Shown: piece by piece, positions 44,554 to 54,003 of the stretch | Layout: each line of letters begins with the position of its first letter | How positions within the stretch are numbered: the first letter of the stretch is position 1 | Source of the DNA: Candidatus Saccharibacteria bacterium | Lineage (GTDB): Bacteria; Patescibacteriota; Saccharimonadia; Saccharimonadales; Saccharimonadaceae | Direction: 5' to 3' | Assembly (NCBI GenBank): GCA_016699895.1 | Contig: CP064991.1 | Location: 186,001 to 250,000 of the forward strand | DNA: 64,000 nucleotides | Made by a program: the position numbers and the translations under genes | The notes under the pieces: generated by a model | The model's input: only the letters and a program-made list of their open reading frames with translations | The model's database searches: none | Told to the model about the DNA's origin: nothing

Positions 44554-45646
44554 CTACGACTTGACCGGCATAATGATATGTTTATAGTCCACGTTTTTAT
44601 CGGCCGTAATCAAAATCGGCGCCAGTTTACCATTAAATTGTATTTTCACCACGTCATCATCAATCTGATTTAGGGCGTCGAGCAGGTATTTCGAGTTTAG
44701 AGTAATCGTACCGTCACCTTTGGTTTCCGCCTCTGTTTCCGCATCATTTTCACCCAACTCCGAAGCAATCGAGTGAACACTGAGAGTGGATTTAGTTGAG
44801 CTAATATTTAAGGTAATCGATCCAGCACTCTCGCGCGCAAACAACTCTGATATTTTAGTAATACGTAACAACTCCGCTCGATCCAGTATGGCCTCCGTTT
44901 CTGTGCTAGTTGGGATGAGTTGTCGGTAATTAATAAAGTTACCATCTATGAGACGAGAATTAATGATAGTTTGTCCAACAATAAACTCGATCTGATCCTC
45001 ACCCACACCAATCACTACTTCCTTCACATCATCGCCAATAACTCTCGAGACATCGTTCAAAGTTGACGCCGGCACAATGGCGGAAATATCAGTGTCGACC
45101 GACATAATATTCTTTTCAGCCAATCGATAACCATCAGTAGCCGCCATATATAGTTTACCCTCTAGTGAGTGTAGATAAACACCAGTCAAAATCGGCCGCG
45201 TTGTATCTGAACTGGCCACTAATGATGTGCTGGCGATAGCTTTTTTTCAGATCTTCGGACGGTATAGTTAAAGTAGTTTTACTCGTTAGTTCCGGTAGGG
45301 CAGGAAAGTCATCAGCTGGCGTAGTATTGATGACCGATTTATATCCGCCGGCTGTTATCTTCATTTTTCCGTCTGTTAAATCAATATCTATATTGACTTT
45401 TGGTAGGTTTGACACAAATTCTGTAATTAACCGAGCTGGCACTGTGGTTACTCCGTTGGTTTTAGTGCTAGCTGGAACCTTTTGAGTAGTGGCTGTCTCT
45501 AGGTTGGTGGCAGATAATGTTAATTCACCAGCCTCAGCCTTTATAAATATATTATTTAATATTGGCAGGGTAGTTCGACTACTAGCTGTTCGACTAACGA
45601 TCCCGAGCGCTTTACTTAGATTTTCCTGGGTTACTGATACTTTCAT
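44554..45646 (-). CDS. dnaN: DNA polymerase III beta sliding clamp, frameshifted as read
   Basis: The dimeric clamp that holds polymerase on DNA. Frame 1 starts at ATG 45646 (MKVSVTQENLSKALGIVSR, ribosome site AGGAAAGGAA) and covers domain 1 to DLKK. Frame 2 continues AIASTSLVASSDTTRPILTGVYL to the stop at 44554 with the C-terminal HIIMPVKS. The break is in a run of seven A (minus strand 45247-45241); six A would restore one 363-residue protein. dnaN is essential, so this is either an assembly error or slippage on the A tract. Domains 1-3 are otherwise complete. Confidence 0.93.
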
Positions 45647-45658
45647 AATGTTCCTTTC

Positions 45659-45901
45659 CTATATAATTTAGTAGTAGTAATAGGCTCTGTGGATATTGTG
45701 TATAAAAACGGATTTACAGATAGAAAAGACGCAATTGCTATGTGGATAGTTTTGTGAAAAAGCTGGGATTTTTCGAGTGTTGTCCACAAAAGAATAAAAC
45801 CCACAACCCGTTGTTTGGAGATTGTGAATAGTTTTTGGCAGGTTTTACCAAAAGTATCGACGACTAAATCACAGTTTTTACACAGATTTTTAAGCATAAC
45901 C
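45659..45901. other. dnaA-dnaN intergenic region with DnaA-box-like sites
   Basis: No gene. Sites resembling DnaA boxes: CTGTGGATAT near 45687, TGTGGATAG (45740-45748) and TTGTCCACA (45779-45787), with AT-rich stretches between. Could be part of a bipartite origin or serve dnaN autoregulation. Confidence 0.5.
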
Positions 45902-47254
45902 TTAAGCATATAGGGCCTCCCGAAGATCTGATACTTGTTGGCGGACGCGGGTATTGAGTTTAATCTCTCGTTCGATTTTTTCAACCGAATGAATAGCAGT
46001 GGTATGATCTTTGCGTCCTAGTTCACGCGCAATTTTCGGAAAGCTCATCTTTAACTCACTACGCAGTAGATACATCGCCATTTGTCTCGGCTCGGCAATG
46101 TGGCGATCTCTAGCTGGGCTGCGCATCTCGTCAACCTTTAGATCAAAATAGCTAGCGGTTTTATCAACCACCTGGCGGGCAGTAATGTGTTTGGGTCGCG
46201 ACGATTTAATATTACCGAGCAACCCCTCAGCTAACTCAACAGTTGGTTCCTCGCCGCGCATTTCGCAGTAGGCGAGCACCTGATTGAGTGCACCCTCTAG
46301 TTCACGAATATTAGTTCGCACCGCGTCGGCCAAAAAACTAATAGTGTCGTCCGGTAAATTACTATTAGCTAGCGTCGCCTTGGTTTTTAGGATAGCACAA
46401 CGCGTCTCAAAATCCGGCAAACCAACATCAATTGCCATACCCATCTGAAATCGACTACGTAAACGATCAGCCAGATCTGGTATTTCAGATGGCGGTCGAT
46501 CAGCACTAATAACCACTTGACGGTCAGTTTGATGGAGGGCATTAAAAGTATTAAAGAATTCCTCTTGGTTGGACTTTTTGCCAGCGATAAATTGAATATC
46601 ATCAACAATCAAGACATCAACCTCGCGATACTTCTTTGAAAAATCCCGGTTCTTTTTGTACCGAACATGATCAATAAACTCATTTACAAACGTTTCGGTT
46701 GGTACGTATAACACCCGTTTTTCTGGGTGAGCCGCGATAATCTCATTGCCAATCGCCTGAATTAGGTGGGTTTTACCGAGGCCAGATCCGCCATAGATAA
46801 AGATCGGATTATATTTTTGCCCCGGCATACTAGCGGCGGCCTGGGCGGCAGCATGCGCCAGGTCGTTGCAGGTGCCAACAATGAAATTATCGAATCGGTA
46901 ACGCGGATTGAGACCAGTTTTGCGATTTCCAGAGATGGGTCCGCTAGTAACCGAAACGGTCGGCTCATCGATTTGTATCACAGCCTCGTTACGAATAACC
47001 TTTTTATTATTCACGATATATTCAATGGTCGGTTTGGAGAATCCGTTATCTACTAGAATTTGCTTGATTTTGGCATCGTATTTTGTCTCAAACTGACCTT
47101 TTGCGAAAATATTATTAACCAAAATAGAAACATGCTGATCATCAACACTCAGTAGGGAGGCTTTTTCGAACCACGTTTTAAAGGTGGCGGGAGGAACTGA
47201 TAGTTCAACCTCGCCTAATATTATCTCCCAAATTTTATTCTGATTACTCTCCAC
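45902..47254 (-). CDS. dnaA: Replication initiator DnaA
   Basis: 450 residues from GTG 47254 (ESNQNKIWEIILGEVE), chosen for the usual DnaA start and AGGAAAGG about nine bases upstream; a longer frame from 47341 includes upstream DNA. Domain I about 1-75, variable domain II, AAA+ domain III with GGSGLGKTHLIQAIG and VLIVDDIQFIAGKKSNQEE, and domain IV with the DNA-binding signature GRKDHTTAIHSVEKIER. Binds DnaA boxes and opens the origin. Confidence 0.97.
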   Translation of the reverse strand: MESNQNKIWEIILGEVELSVPPATFKTWFEKASLLSVDDQHVSILVNNIFAKGQFETKYDAKIKQILVDNGFSKPTIEYIVNNKKVIRNEAVIQIDEPTVSVTSGPISGNRKTGLNPRYRFDNFIVGTCNDLAHAAAQAAASMPGQKYNPIFIYGGSGLGKTHLIQAIGNEIIAAHPEKRVLYVPTETFVNEFIDHVRYKKNRDFSKKYREVDVLIVDDIQFIAGKKSNQEEFFNTFNALHQTDRQVVISADRPPSEIPDLADRLRSRFQMGMAIDVGLPDFETRCAILKTKATLANSNLPDDTISFLADAVRTNIRELEGALNQVLAYCEMRGEEPTVELAEGLLGNIKSSRPKHITARQVVDKTASYFDLKVDEMRSPARDRHIAEPRQMAMYLLRSELKMSFPKIARELGRKDHTTAIHSVEKIEREIKLNTRVRQQVSDLREALYA

Positions 47255-47508
47255 AAAAATACATACCTTTCCTAACATCCAATATACCAGATGTGAATAG
47301 TTTTCCACAACCCTAGACAAACTGTGGCAAAAGTTAAACAACTATTACAAACAGAGCTATAATTTTCCACAGTCAATGTGCTTCCTCTGTAAAATAGTGG
47401 ATAACAATTAAATATCTGTGGAAAAGTTATTCAGCCAAACCACGGGAATCGCGAAGCAAAGCGCTGGAGGTTGATGAAAACACCCTTATCTGATACAATA
47501 CTCTCGTT
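47255..47508. other. Candidate replication origin (oriC)
   Basis: 254 bases without a gene between divergent dnaA and rpmH. DnaA-box-like sites: TTTTCCACA (47301-47309 and 47363-47371), its inverse TGTGGAAAA (47417-47425), and AGTGGATAA (47396-47404). AT-rich flanks. Genes run outward on both sides, leftward tsaE to dnaA and rightward rpmH to jag, as at a replication origin. Confidence 0.75.
47471..47499 (+). promoter_or_regulatory. Promoter of rpmH
   Basis: TTGATG (47471-47476), 17 bases, extended -10 TGA-TACAAT (47494-47499). The start would be about three bases before the rpmH ATG. Confidence 0.7.
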
Positions 47509-47646
47509 ATGCCAAAGAGAACCTATCAACCAAAGACTCGTCGCCGAGCCCGTGTTCACGGCTTTCGCGCACGTATGTCAACTCGAGCTGGCCAAATCGT
47601 TCTAAAGCGCCGCCGTATTAAACAGCGCGCCAAAGTAGCTATCTAG
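47509..47646 (+). CDS. rpmH: 50S ribosomal protein L34
   Basis: 45 residues, [19 protein letters not shown] and the all-basic ending [13 protein letters not shown], the classical L34 sequence. Stabilises the 23S rRNA core. Followed by a strong terminator and then rnpA, the conserved rpmH-rnpA-yidC-jag order next to dnaA. Confidence 0.97.
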   Translation: MPKRTYQPKTRRRARVHGFRARMSTRAGQIVLKRRRIKQRAKVAI

Positions 47647-47654
47647 GTCAACTG

Positions 47655-47688
47655 AAAATCGCCCCAAAGACTCCCGGGCGATTTTTTT
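47655..47688 (+). terminator. Terminator between rpmH and rnpA
   Basis: AAAATCGCCC (47655-47664) with GGGCGATTTT (47676-47685), 11-base loop, T7 tail to 47688. Confidence 0.85.
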
Positions 47689-47705
47689 ATCGTATACTAT
47701 ATAGT

Positions 47706-48065
47706 ATGATTTCTCAAAAATTTCGCTTTCACGGCCACAATAGTTTGAAATATGTTTTTCAACACGGCCAGAGCGAACGTAATCGCCATCTGGCTATTAA
47801 ATGGACTGAAAACAAGCGCCGCCGCCATCCACGGCTGTCGGTTGTGGTTAGTAAAAAGGTATTCAAGAGCGCCGTCAAACGCAACCGCATCCGCCGCCGG
47901 ATTTACGAGAGCGCCCGGCCACTACTGATAGACGCCGCGGCAATAGACGCGGTGATCAGTGTTTATTCTGGTGAAGTGCTAGATATGTCGCACGACGAAC
48001 TGACGATTGAAATCTTGCCACTATTAAATAGTGCTGGCTTGAAGTCCACCAAGATCCACGAATAA
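47706..48065 (+). CDS. rnpA: Ribonuclease P protein component
   Basis: 119 residues. Helps the RNase P RNA process tRNA 5' ends. FRFHGHNSLKYVFQHGQ (the FRF start), RLSVVVSKKVFKSAVKRNRIRRRIYESAR (the RNR signature, about 43-71). Length normal. The RNA subunit was not found in this window. Confidence 0.95.
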   Translation: MISQKFRFHGHNSLKYVFQHGQSERNRHLAIKWTENKRRRHPRLSVVVSKKVFKSAVKRNRIRRRIYESARPLLIDAAAIDAVISVYSGEVLDMSHDELTIEILPLLNSAGLKSTKIHE

Positions 48066-48112
48066 CTGAGAATAACTAGTCTTTTGTCGCTGTAGATGGT
48101 ATGATGGTTGAC

Positions 48113-49075
48113 ATGAGTATCTTTGATCGTTTATTAACGCAGCCTATTTTCAACCTGTTAGCCCTCATTTATAATTTTGTGGCTGATTTTGGCGTGGCGA
48201 TTATCATCATGACCATCCTAGTGCGACTACTGCTGTGGCCACTGGTGAAAAAACAGCTTCATCAAACTAAATTGATGCGATCGATCCAACCCGAGCTTAA
48301 ACAGATAAAGAAAAAGACCAAAGGCAATCGTATGTTAGAGAGCCAGATGATGATGGAGCTCTACCGCGAGCGCGGTATCAAACCGTTTAGCTCAATATTA
48401 GTCCTCATTATCCAGCTACCAATCTTTTTCGCAATTTTCCGTGTGGTACAGCTTTTCACTGGCGCTCAATACAACGCCGTTAATCACACGTCGCCCGACA
48501 CCTTTATTTATCCATTTCTCGACGGATTTGGTAGGATTCCGGAGTTATTAGCGGGCGGTTCGACCCATTTGTTTGGCCTCATTGATCTAACGAAAACGGC
48601 CGGTAGTTACGCTCCAGCGCTCGTTATTGCGATTCTAGCCGCCGGATTACAGTTCTGGCAGAGTAAACAGGTCATGCCGCAACCTAGCGAGAAAAAGAAG
48701 CTACGCGAAATGTTTCGTGATAGCGCAGCTGGCAAAGAGGTTGACCAGGCCGAGATGATGGCTGCGACCACCGGCAAGATGATCTATCTATTCCCAGTTA
48801 TGACATTTATGGTTGGTCTCGCTCTGCCGGCTGCTGTCATGCTTTATTACGCTACGACGTCACTGGTTGCGGTGATCCAGCAAGGCATAGTCCTGAAAAA
48901 GGATGACGAAGAAATGATTAAAATAGCTAACGAACCGAGCCGTAAAACCTCTGACAAAAAAGTCCGCGAAGCAGAAATTATAAAAGTCAAACCCTCCAAA
49001 AACAAAAAATCCCTCACCGATACCCCGGAACCTTCCGGTGGTGCGACGGTGGTTAGGCGTATAAAAGCGAAATAA
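48113..49075 (+). CDS. yidC: Membrane protein insertase YidC/Oxa1
   Basis: 320 residues from ATG 48113 (MSIFDRLLTQPIFNLLALIY), since extended -10 TGG-TATGAT (48097-48105) ends seven bases before it; the earlier ATG 48101 and GTG are inside the promoter. Short Gram-positive/CPR type without periplasmic domain. Five hydrophobic segments, the cytoplasmic hairpin KKQLHQTKLMRSIQPELKQIKKK and ILVLIIQLPIFFAIFRVVQ match. Lys-rich C-terminal tail. Inserts small membrane proteins, presumably including the pilins. Confidence 0.95.
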   Translation: MSIFDRLLTQPIFNLLALIYNFVADFGVAIIIMTILVRLLLWPLVKKQLHQTKLMRSIQPELKQIKKKTKGNRMLESQMMMELYRERGIKPFSSILVLIIQLPIFFAIFRVVQLFTGAQYNAVNHTSPDTFIYPFLDGFGRIPELLAGGSTHLFGLIDLTKTAGSYAPALVIAILAAGLQFWQSKQVMPQPSEKKKLREMFRDSAAGKEVDQAEMMAATTGKMIYLFPVMTFMVGLALPAAVMLYYATTSLVAVIQQGIVLKKDDEEMIKIANEPSRKTSDKKVREAEIIKVKPSKNKKSLTDTPEPSGGATVVRRIKAK

Positions 49076-49085
49076 GGAGGACACC

Positions 49086-49544
49086 ATGAATAGAGAAGAA
49101 TCAATACTGTTTGCCAAGAAATACGTCGAGGACACCTTGTCGTTTTTTGGTATCAATGTCGATGTTTATGCTACGGCCGACGAGGATGTGATCGAGATCA
49201 ACGTGCCGAATACTTATCTCAGCAACCTATTAATCGGGAAAAACGGCGATACGTTGCGTAGCCTGCAATTCCTCGTTCGCTCGACCCTGATTCAGAAAAA
49301 TGCCGAACTAACCCGTGTCAATGTCGACGTGGCTGATTACAAACGTCGCCACAATGATCGAATTGCCGAACAGGCTGAAAAATGGGCTCATGAAGTCTTG
49401 GCTAGCGGTGAACCAATGAATTTACGACCAATGAATCCGGCTGAGCGTCGTGTTGTGCACAAGGTGTTGGCTGATTACTCACAACTCTCTACGTCGATCA
49501 TAGGTCAGATAATTCCAAGTCAGCGACACTGGACTAGCGATTAG
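49086..49544 (+). CDS. jag: Jag/KhpB RNA-binding protein
   Basis: 152 residues. KH domain with LLIGKNGDTLRSLQFLVRSTLIQK (about 47-70) and R3H domain with MNPAERRVVHKVLADY (about 120-135). The N-terminal Jag domain is reduced. AAGGAGG ribosome site. In CPR and Firmicutes it stands after yidC, as here, and pairs with KhpA to bind RNA. Its last 66 bases overlap the end of gtrA. Confidence 0.93.
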   Translation: MNREESILFAKKYVEDTLSFFGINVDVYATADEDVIEINVPNTYLSNLLIGKNGDTLRSLQFLVRSTLIQKNAELTRVNVDVADYKRRHNDRIAEQAEKWAHEVLASGEPMNLRPMNPAERRVVHKVLADYSQLSTSIIGQIIPSQRHWTSD

Positions 49545-49907
49545 TTTGGCAACATTTAGAAACAGTCCATCGCCTAATCCGAAATGTGGCGCATGATGTA
49601 CGAGTAACCAAATAATGCCGTTTTGAATCACCCATAGACCAAACAGAGTAAAGACGAAAAATAGAACGATTTCACGGACGTAGTTCTTTGATTTTGAATC
49701 AAATGTCCATTTTTTGTTCATGATAAAGCTAAATGTCATGGCAATGCCGGTTGATATAGTGTTTGCGACTATGGCGTTTACCCCGAATAGCACCAAGGTA
49801 TTCATGATTGCAAAATCCAAAACAGTATTCGCCACACCAATAACGACGAATTTTAGCGGTTTTTTACTGACGGCTGGTTTTGTAGTTTGGTTTGGCTGGT
49901 CGCTCAC
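49479..49907 (-). CDS. GtrA family membrane protein
   Basis: 142 residues. Four membrane helices (around LKFVVIGVANTVLDFAIMN, VANTISTGIAMTFSFIMNK, IVLFFVFTLFGLWVIQNG and LIASPVSLTWNYL). GtrA-type proteins are thought to flip polyprenyl-linked sugars. The KKWTF motif after helix 2 is typical. Overlaps the GT2 gene by 44 bases and jag by 66, so it is tightly packed. Confidence 0.88.
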   Translation of the reverse strand: MSDQPNQTTKPAVSKKPLKFVVIGVANTVLDFAIMNTLVLFGVNAIVANTISTGIAMTFSFIMNKKWTFDSKSKNYVREIVLFFVFTLFGLWVIQNGIIWLLVHHAPHFGLGDGLFLNVAKLIASPVSLTWNYLTYDRRREL

Positions 49908-50874
49908 TGTTAGACTCCTTTGTTACGGCACCTTTATGTAGTTTCTCGATTAAATAGAGGGGTCGGTTTTTGGTCTCGATAAAGATCCGACCGATATATT
50001 CACCGATAATACCTAAACTAACCAACTGCACACCGCCTAGGAATAGGACGAGAATAATTAATGTATTAAACCCACCGGTTCGAGGCAACCCTAGCGCAGC
50101 CTGTATCAATATGACTAGTATGTAAATAAAGGCAGCAAGGCTGATGAGAACACCAAATAGCGACACAAATCGTAGCGGAATAGTGGTAAAAGAGGTAAAT
50201 CCATCGATGGCTAGATTGATGAGCGAGTTGCCTGGTGACAAGATGCCATATTTCCATTTGGTTGTACCAGCCGATCGTTCACCTTGATCAAAAGTAATTT
50301 CCTTTTTCTTGTACCCCACCCAGCTAAATAACGCTTTGTTTTGACGCGAGGCTTCACGGATCTGTTTCAATGCGTCAACACAACGGCGCGAAAAGAGGCG
50401 AAAATCACCAGTATCGAGCTGGATCTCCACCCGAGTCATTTTTTGTAGCGTGCGATAGTAGAGTTTGGAAAAGAACTTCTTTACAAAACCTTCGGTACGA
50501 TGGGTGCGCCTGGCGTAGACATCATCATAGCCCTTTTCCCACCATTTGATCATCTCGGGGATGAGTTCGGGCGGCTCCTGGCCGTCGGCATCCATGATCA
50601 CTACAGCATCACCACTGGCGTGATCGAGTCCGGCAGCCACCGCAATTTCCTTGCCAAAGTTTCGCGAAAAATTCAAATAGGATACTTGTGGGTTGGCGGA
50701 GGATTCGTGCTCTAGGATTGCTAATGTCTGATCACGACTACCATCGTTAATAAACAAAAATTCAAAACGATAGTTTTTGTTATTTGCCACTAGGTTCGCT
50801 AAACGTTTAAACATGAACGGCAGCGATTTTTCCTCGTTGTAGGCGGGAATGATAATGGTGATTAGTTTTATCAT
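49864..50874 (-). CDS. GT2 polyprenyl-phosphate glycosyltransferase (GtrB/DPM-like)
   Basis: 336 residues. Transfers a sugar from a nucleotide donor to undecaprenyl phosphate. GT-A fold: VTIIIPAYNEEKSLP start, FINDGSRDQTLAIL, DADGQEPPELIPEM (the DxD), and SWVGYKKKEITFDQGERSAGTTKW. Two C-terminal helices (FVSLFGVLISLAAFIYILV and TLIILVLFLGGVQLVSLGIIG). Forms a pair with GtrA. TATAAT (50886-50881) is six bases before ATG: leaderless. Confidence 0.93.
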   Translation of the reverse strand: MIKLITIIIPAYNEEKSLPFMFKRLANLVANNKNYRFEFLFINDGSRDQTLAILEHESSANPQVSYLNFSRNFGKEIAVAAGLDHASGDAVVIMDADGQEPPELIPEMIKWWEKGYDDVYARRTHRTEGFVKKFFSKLYYRTLQKMTRVEIQLDTGDFRLFSRRCVDALKQIREASRQNKALFSWVGYKKKEITFDQGERSAGTTKWKYGILSPGNSLINLAIDGFTSFTTIPLRFVSLFGVLISLAAFIYILVILIQAALGLPRTGGFNTLIILVLFLGGVQLVSLGIIGEYIGRIFIETKNRPLYLIEKLHKGAVTKESNSERPAKPNYKTSRQ

Positions 50875-51075
50875 GACAATATTATATCACTATAGCCTCT
50901 AGCAACATCACAAGGATTTTACCCAGGTTCGAAAATGTTTTAATGCTACCGCTAACGACATAATCCCATAAATGAGGTGTGGTAGGTGCCGCAACATATG
51001 GCGGCGCTACGCTCCATTAGAACTTTTTTTTTATCCCTATAAACCGAGTAGTTTTAGCTACTATATATTCACCGC

Positions 51076-51942
51076 CTAGGTTTTTTTCAAACTCACAATT
51101 TTCTGGCGATATGACCTGTGACTCCGGGTAACGAGGAGCCAGTACGAGAGTAACCATCTCCACTCAATCCAATGAAATAAATCATTGATCTCTGGAGTTT
51201 TATTGTTACTCGCAAATGCAGCGAGCTCCTCTGAATTGATCTGGCGAAATGTCGTATTTAGTGCTGATTTTCCAAATGTTCCGGCACTACTTTCGTGATA
51301 ATGATAGGTTATATCAGAGATAACCTCGAGATGCGATATGTGCGAGAAATAATGAAGTGCAAAGATGAGATCTTCACCAAAACTAAGATCTTCGCGAAAA
51401 CGTAGATGATGCTCCCGAATAATATCAGCTCGAAAGAGCTTATTCCATAAATTATAGAGCATCCCATTGGTACCGAGCGAGCGTAAAACATAGGCCTCGA
51501 GGTTATTTGATACCAACTCTCTCTTGGGCGATATATGTTTATAGTTATCTATGCGTTTCCGTTTACCCAGTAAATCAATACTCCAACCAGAAACAGTCAG
51601 ATCACTTTTCGATTTTTTGATCGCAGTAACAACGATTTGCAATGCGTCTTGCGCTATACTGTCATCGGCATCATAGAATTGGATGTATTTCCCGCCCGCC
51701 TTTTCTAGCCCTAGGTTTCGTGCACTCGATGGTCCGCCATTTGGTTTTGTAAAAACTCTAACTCGCGAATCGACCTTCTCTATTTTTCGGAGAACTGACA
51801 ATGTATTATCTGTTGATCCATCGTCAACTAGGATGAGCTCAAAATCCCTGAACGATTGGCCCAGAATGGCGTCGGTCATATTGCATACGGAAGCTCCAGT
51901 ATTCCAAACTGGGATAATGACGCTAACGAGCGGTTTATTCAT
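51076..51942 (-). CDS. GT2 family glycosyltransferase
   Basis: 288 residues. PLVSVIIPVWNTGASVCNM, ELILVDDGSTDNTLSVLRK, GPSSARNLGLEKAGGKYIQFYDADD (the DxD) are standard. The C-terminal half (FSHISHLEVISDITYHYHESSAG) resembles EpsJ-like capsule transferases. No membrane anchor. TATACT (51954-51949) is six bases before ATG (leaderless). A 200-base gap without a gene (50875-51075) follows. Confidence 0.9.
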   Translation of the reverse strand: MNKPLVSVIIPVWNTGASVCNMTDAILGQSFRDFELILVDDGSTDNTLSVLRKIEKVDSRVRVFTKPNGGPSSARNLGLEKAGGKYIQFYDADDSIAQDALQIVVTAIKKSKSDLTVSGWSIDLLGKRKRIDNYKHISPKRELVSNNLEAYVLRSLGTNGMLYNLWNKLFRADIIREHHLRFREDLSFGEDLIFALHYFSHISHLEVISDITYHYHESSAGTFGKSALNTTFRQINSEELAAFASNNKTPEINDLFHWIEWRWLLSYWLLVTRSHRSYRQKIVSLKKT

Positions 51943-51983
51943 AGTATGAGTATATCATCATCGTGGTATAATTAAGAGTAAGT

Positions 51984-52807
51984 ATGGTAAAAAGTGGACT
52001 GTTAGACAAGAAGAATCGTGTGCTTTTGTATGAGTTGGTAAAGACCGATTTCAAGCTACGCTATCAGGGTTCGTTTCTCGGTATCTTGTGGTCGGTGTTA
52101 AAGCCACTGCTACTTTTCACAGTGATGTATACGGTGTTTGTAAAATTCCTCAGATTTACCGATGGAACCAGTACCTACCCGCTAGTTCTCCTTCTCGGTA
52201 TATCGCTATGGAGTTTTTTACAGAGGCAACTAATGTTGGCATGCAATCTATCGTGTCTAGGGGTGATATTTTGCGCAAGATTAACTTTCCAAAATATATC
52301 ATTATCCTCTCCTCGATGGCGAGCGCCATGATAAGCCTCACGATCAATCTAGCAGTCGTCGTAGTATTTATGTTGTTTAGCGGAGTGAAATTGACTCCAT
52401 ATATACTATTACTACCGATAAATATTCTGCAGCTATTTATGCTGGCGTTCGGACTCGCACTGCTACTCTCGACTCTGTATGTCAAATTCCGTGATATAGG
52501 ACATATCTGGGATGTTGTGATACAAATATTGTTTTATTCGATACCTATTATTTATCCACTGACCCAAGTTGCAGATTTTCGTGTTATGGGCATTGCGGCA
52601 CAAAATATCATTATGTTAAACCCAATAGGACAGATCATACAGGATATCCGACATAATTTGATTTCTCCAGTCAATGTGCCGACGGCTTGGGATATTCAGC
52701 CTACTATATGGATAGCAATCACTCCTGTTATTTTGACGATAGTTATCGTAGTAGTTGGAGCGATATATTTTAGAAAAAATAGCAAAAAATTTGCGGAGAT
52801 TATGTAA
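51984..52807 (+). CDS. ABC-2 type polysaccharide export permease (Wzm/TagG-like), frameshifted
   Basis: Joined, about 274 residues with six membrane helices. Frame 1 (51984 on) has LLYELVKTDFKLRYQGSFLGILWSVLKPLLLF, a typical Wzm/TagG start. The downstream frame reads FFTEATNVGMQSIVSRGDILRKINFPKYII through GLALLLSTLYVKFRDIGHIWDVVIQ to the stop at 52807. The break is at a T6 run (52214-52219), where seven T would restore the frame. Stop overlaps the ATPase start (TAATG). Exports undecaprenyl-linked glycan. Confidence 0.85.
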
Positions 52808-54003
52808 TGAGCGAGCCGAAATACGCACTGCAAATAAGAAACGTGAGCAAGAGTTTTCGTCTCCCGACAGAGAAGTCTAACGGCATAAAACAGATGGTTA
52901 TTAATGCTGCGAGGGGTGTCAAAGGCTATAAAAACAGCATGTTCTAAAAAATATATCGTTTAATGTTGAAAAAGGTGATTTTTTTGGCATTGTCGGTAGG
53001 AATGGTTCGGGAAAATCAACACTATTAAAACTCATTTCGCAGATTTACGAACCCGATTCTGGAAAAATTATCGTTAATGGCAAACTGGTGCCGTTTATCG
53101 AGCTAGGTGTCGGATTTAATCCCGAACTGACGGGTCGAGAAAATATCTATTTGAACGGTGCCCTGCTAGGATTCTCACACGAGGAAATGTCCGCTATGTA
53201 CGAAGACATCGTAGAATTTGCCGAGTTGAAAGAGTTTATGGATCAAAAGCTCAAAAACTATTCCAGTGTCATGCAGGTTCGATTGGCGTTCTCTATCGCG
53301 ATCAAGGCAGAGGCTGACATTTTAGTGCTTGACGAGGTCTTGGCGGTGGGAGATGAGGAGTTTCAGCGAAAATGTTTCAATTATTTTGCCGAACTAAAGA
53401 AAAACAAGAAGACCGTTATCCTTGTTACACACTCTATGGAGTCTGTGCAGCGATTTTGCAACAAAGCTGCTCTGATTGATAAGGAGTGATCTTGTTCAGG
53501 GGAATGCAGCCGAGATAGCGCAGCTATACAGGGAAATCAATAGTAATTTAGGCGATAGTGGGAACGATGATATCATAACTAACGATTCTCGCGATAGACG
53601 CAAAGAGACAGGATCGCCAATGTTGATTAAGGCATCGTGTCGGCGAGATGATGATAATATCAATATTGATATTCTATTAACACCGAAAAAAGACATAGAT
53701 GATGCCATAGTATCCGTATTTATCGATCGAGACACAGGTGAGCAGGTGTATCGTTTCTCCTCTGATGAAAAGATAGGGTGTGTATCTAATTTTAAAAAGG
53801 ATGACCCCGTACATATTAAGCTAAAGCTTCAAAATATTTTTCCAAGCGGAATTTTCACTCTCAGGGTGTCGGTTAAGAAATCAGACAGAACGGAAGAATA
53901 TGCCCTATTTGGAAATGTAGCATCTTTTGATATAGACAATGCTAGCCGACAATCCGAATGGGACGTTCACTGGAGGCCAAACGAGGAGTTTTCCATAGAA
54001 TGA
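52807..54003 (+). CDS. ABC polysaccharide export ATPase (Wzt/TagH-like), multiply frameshifted
   Basis: Joined, about 398 residues. Starts MSEPKYALQIRNVSKSFRLP, breaks at an A5 run (52930-52934), resumes QHVLKNISFNVEKGDFFGIVG with Walker A GRNGSGKSTLLKL (near 53000-53035) and LVPFIELGVGFNPELTGRENIYL, Walker B ILVLDEVLAVGDEEF, H-loop VTHSME. It breaks again near 53480-53505 (GG and GGGG runs) and ends with a Wzt-type carbohydrate-binding domain (SVFIDRDTGEQVYRFSSDE). The signature is YSSVM instead of YSSGM. Partner of the upstream permease. Confidence 0.82.

Noticed and set aside
47278-47341. DnaA starting at ATG 47341 or 47278
   Set aside because: The added residues do not resemble DnaA domain I and cover origin sequence; GTG 47254 has a ribosome site and the normal N-terminus.
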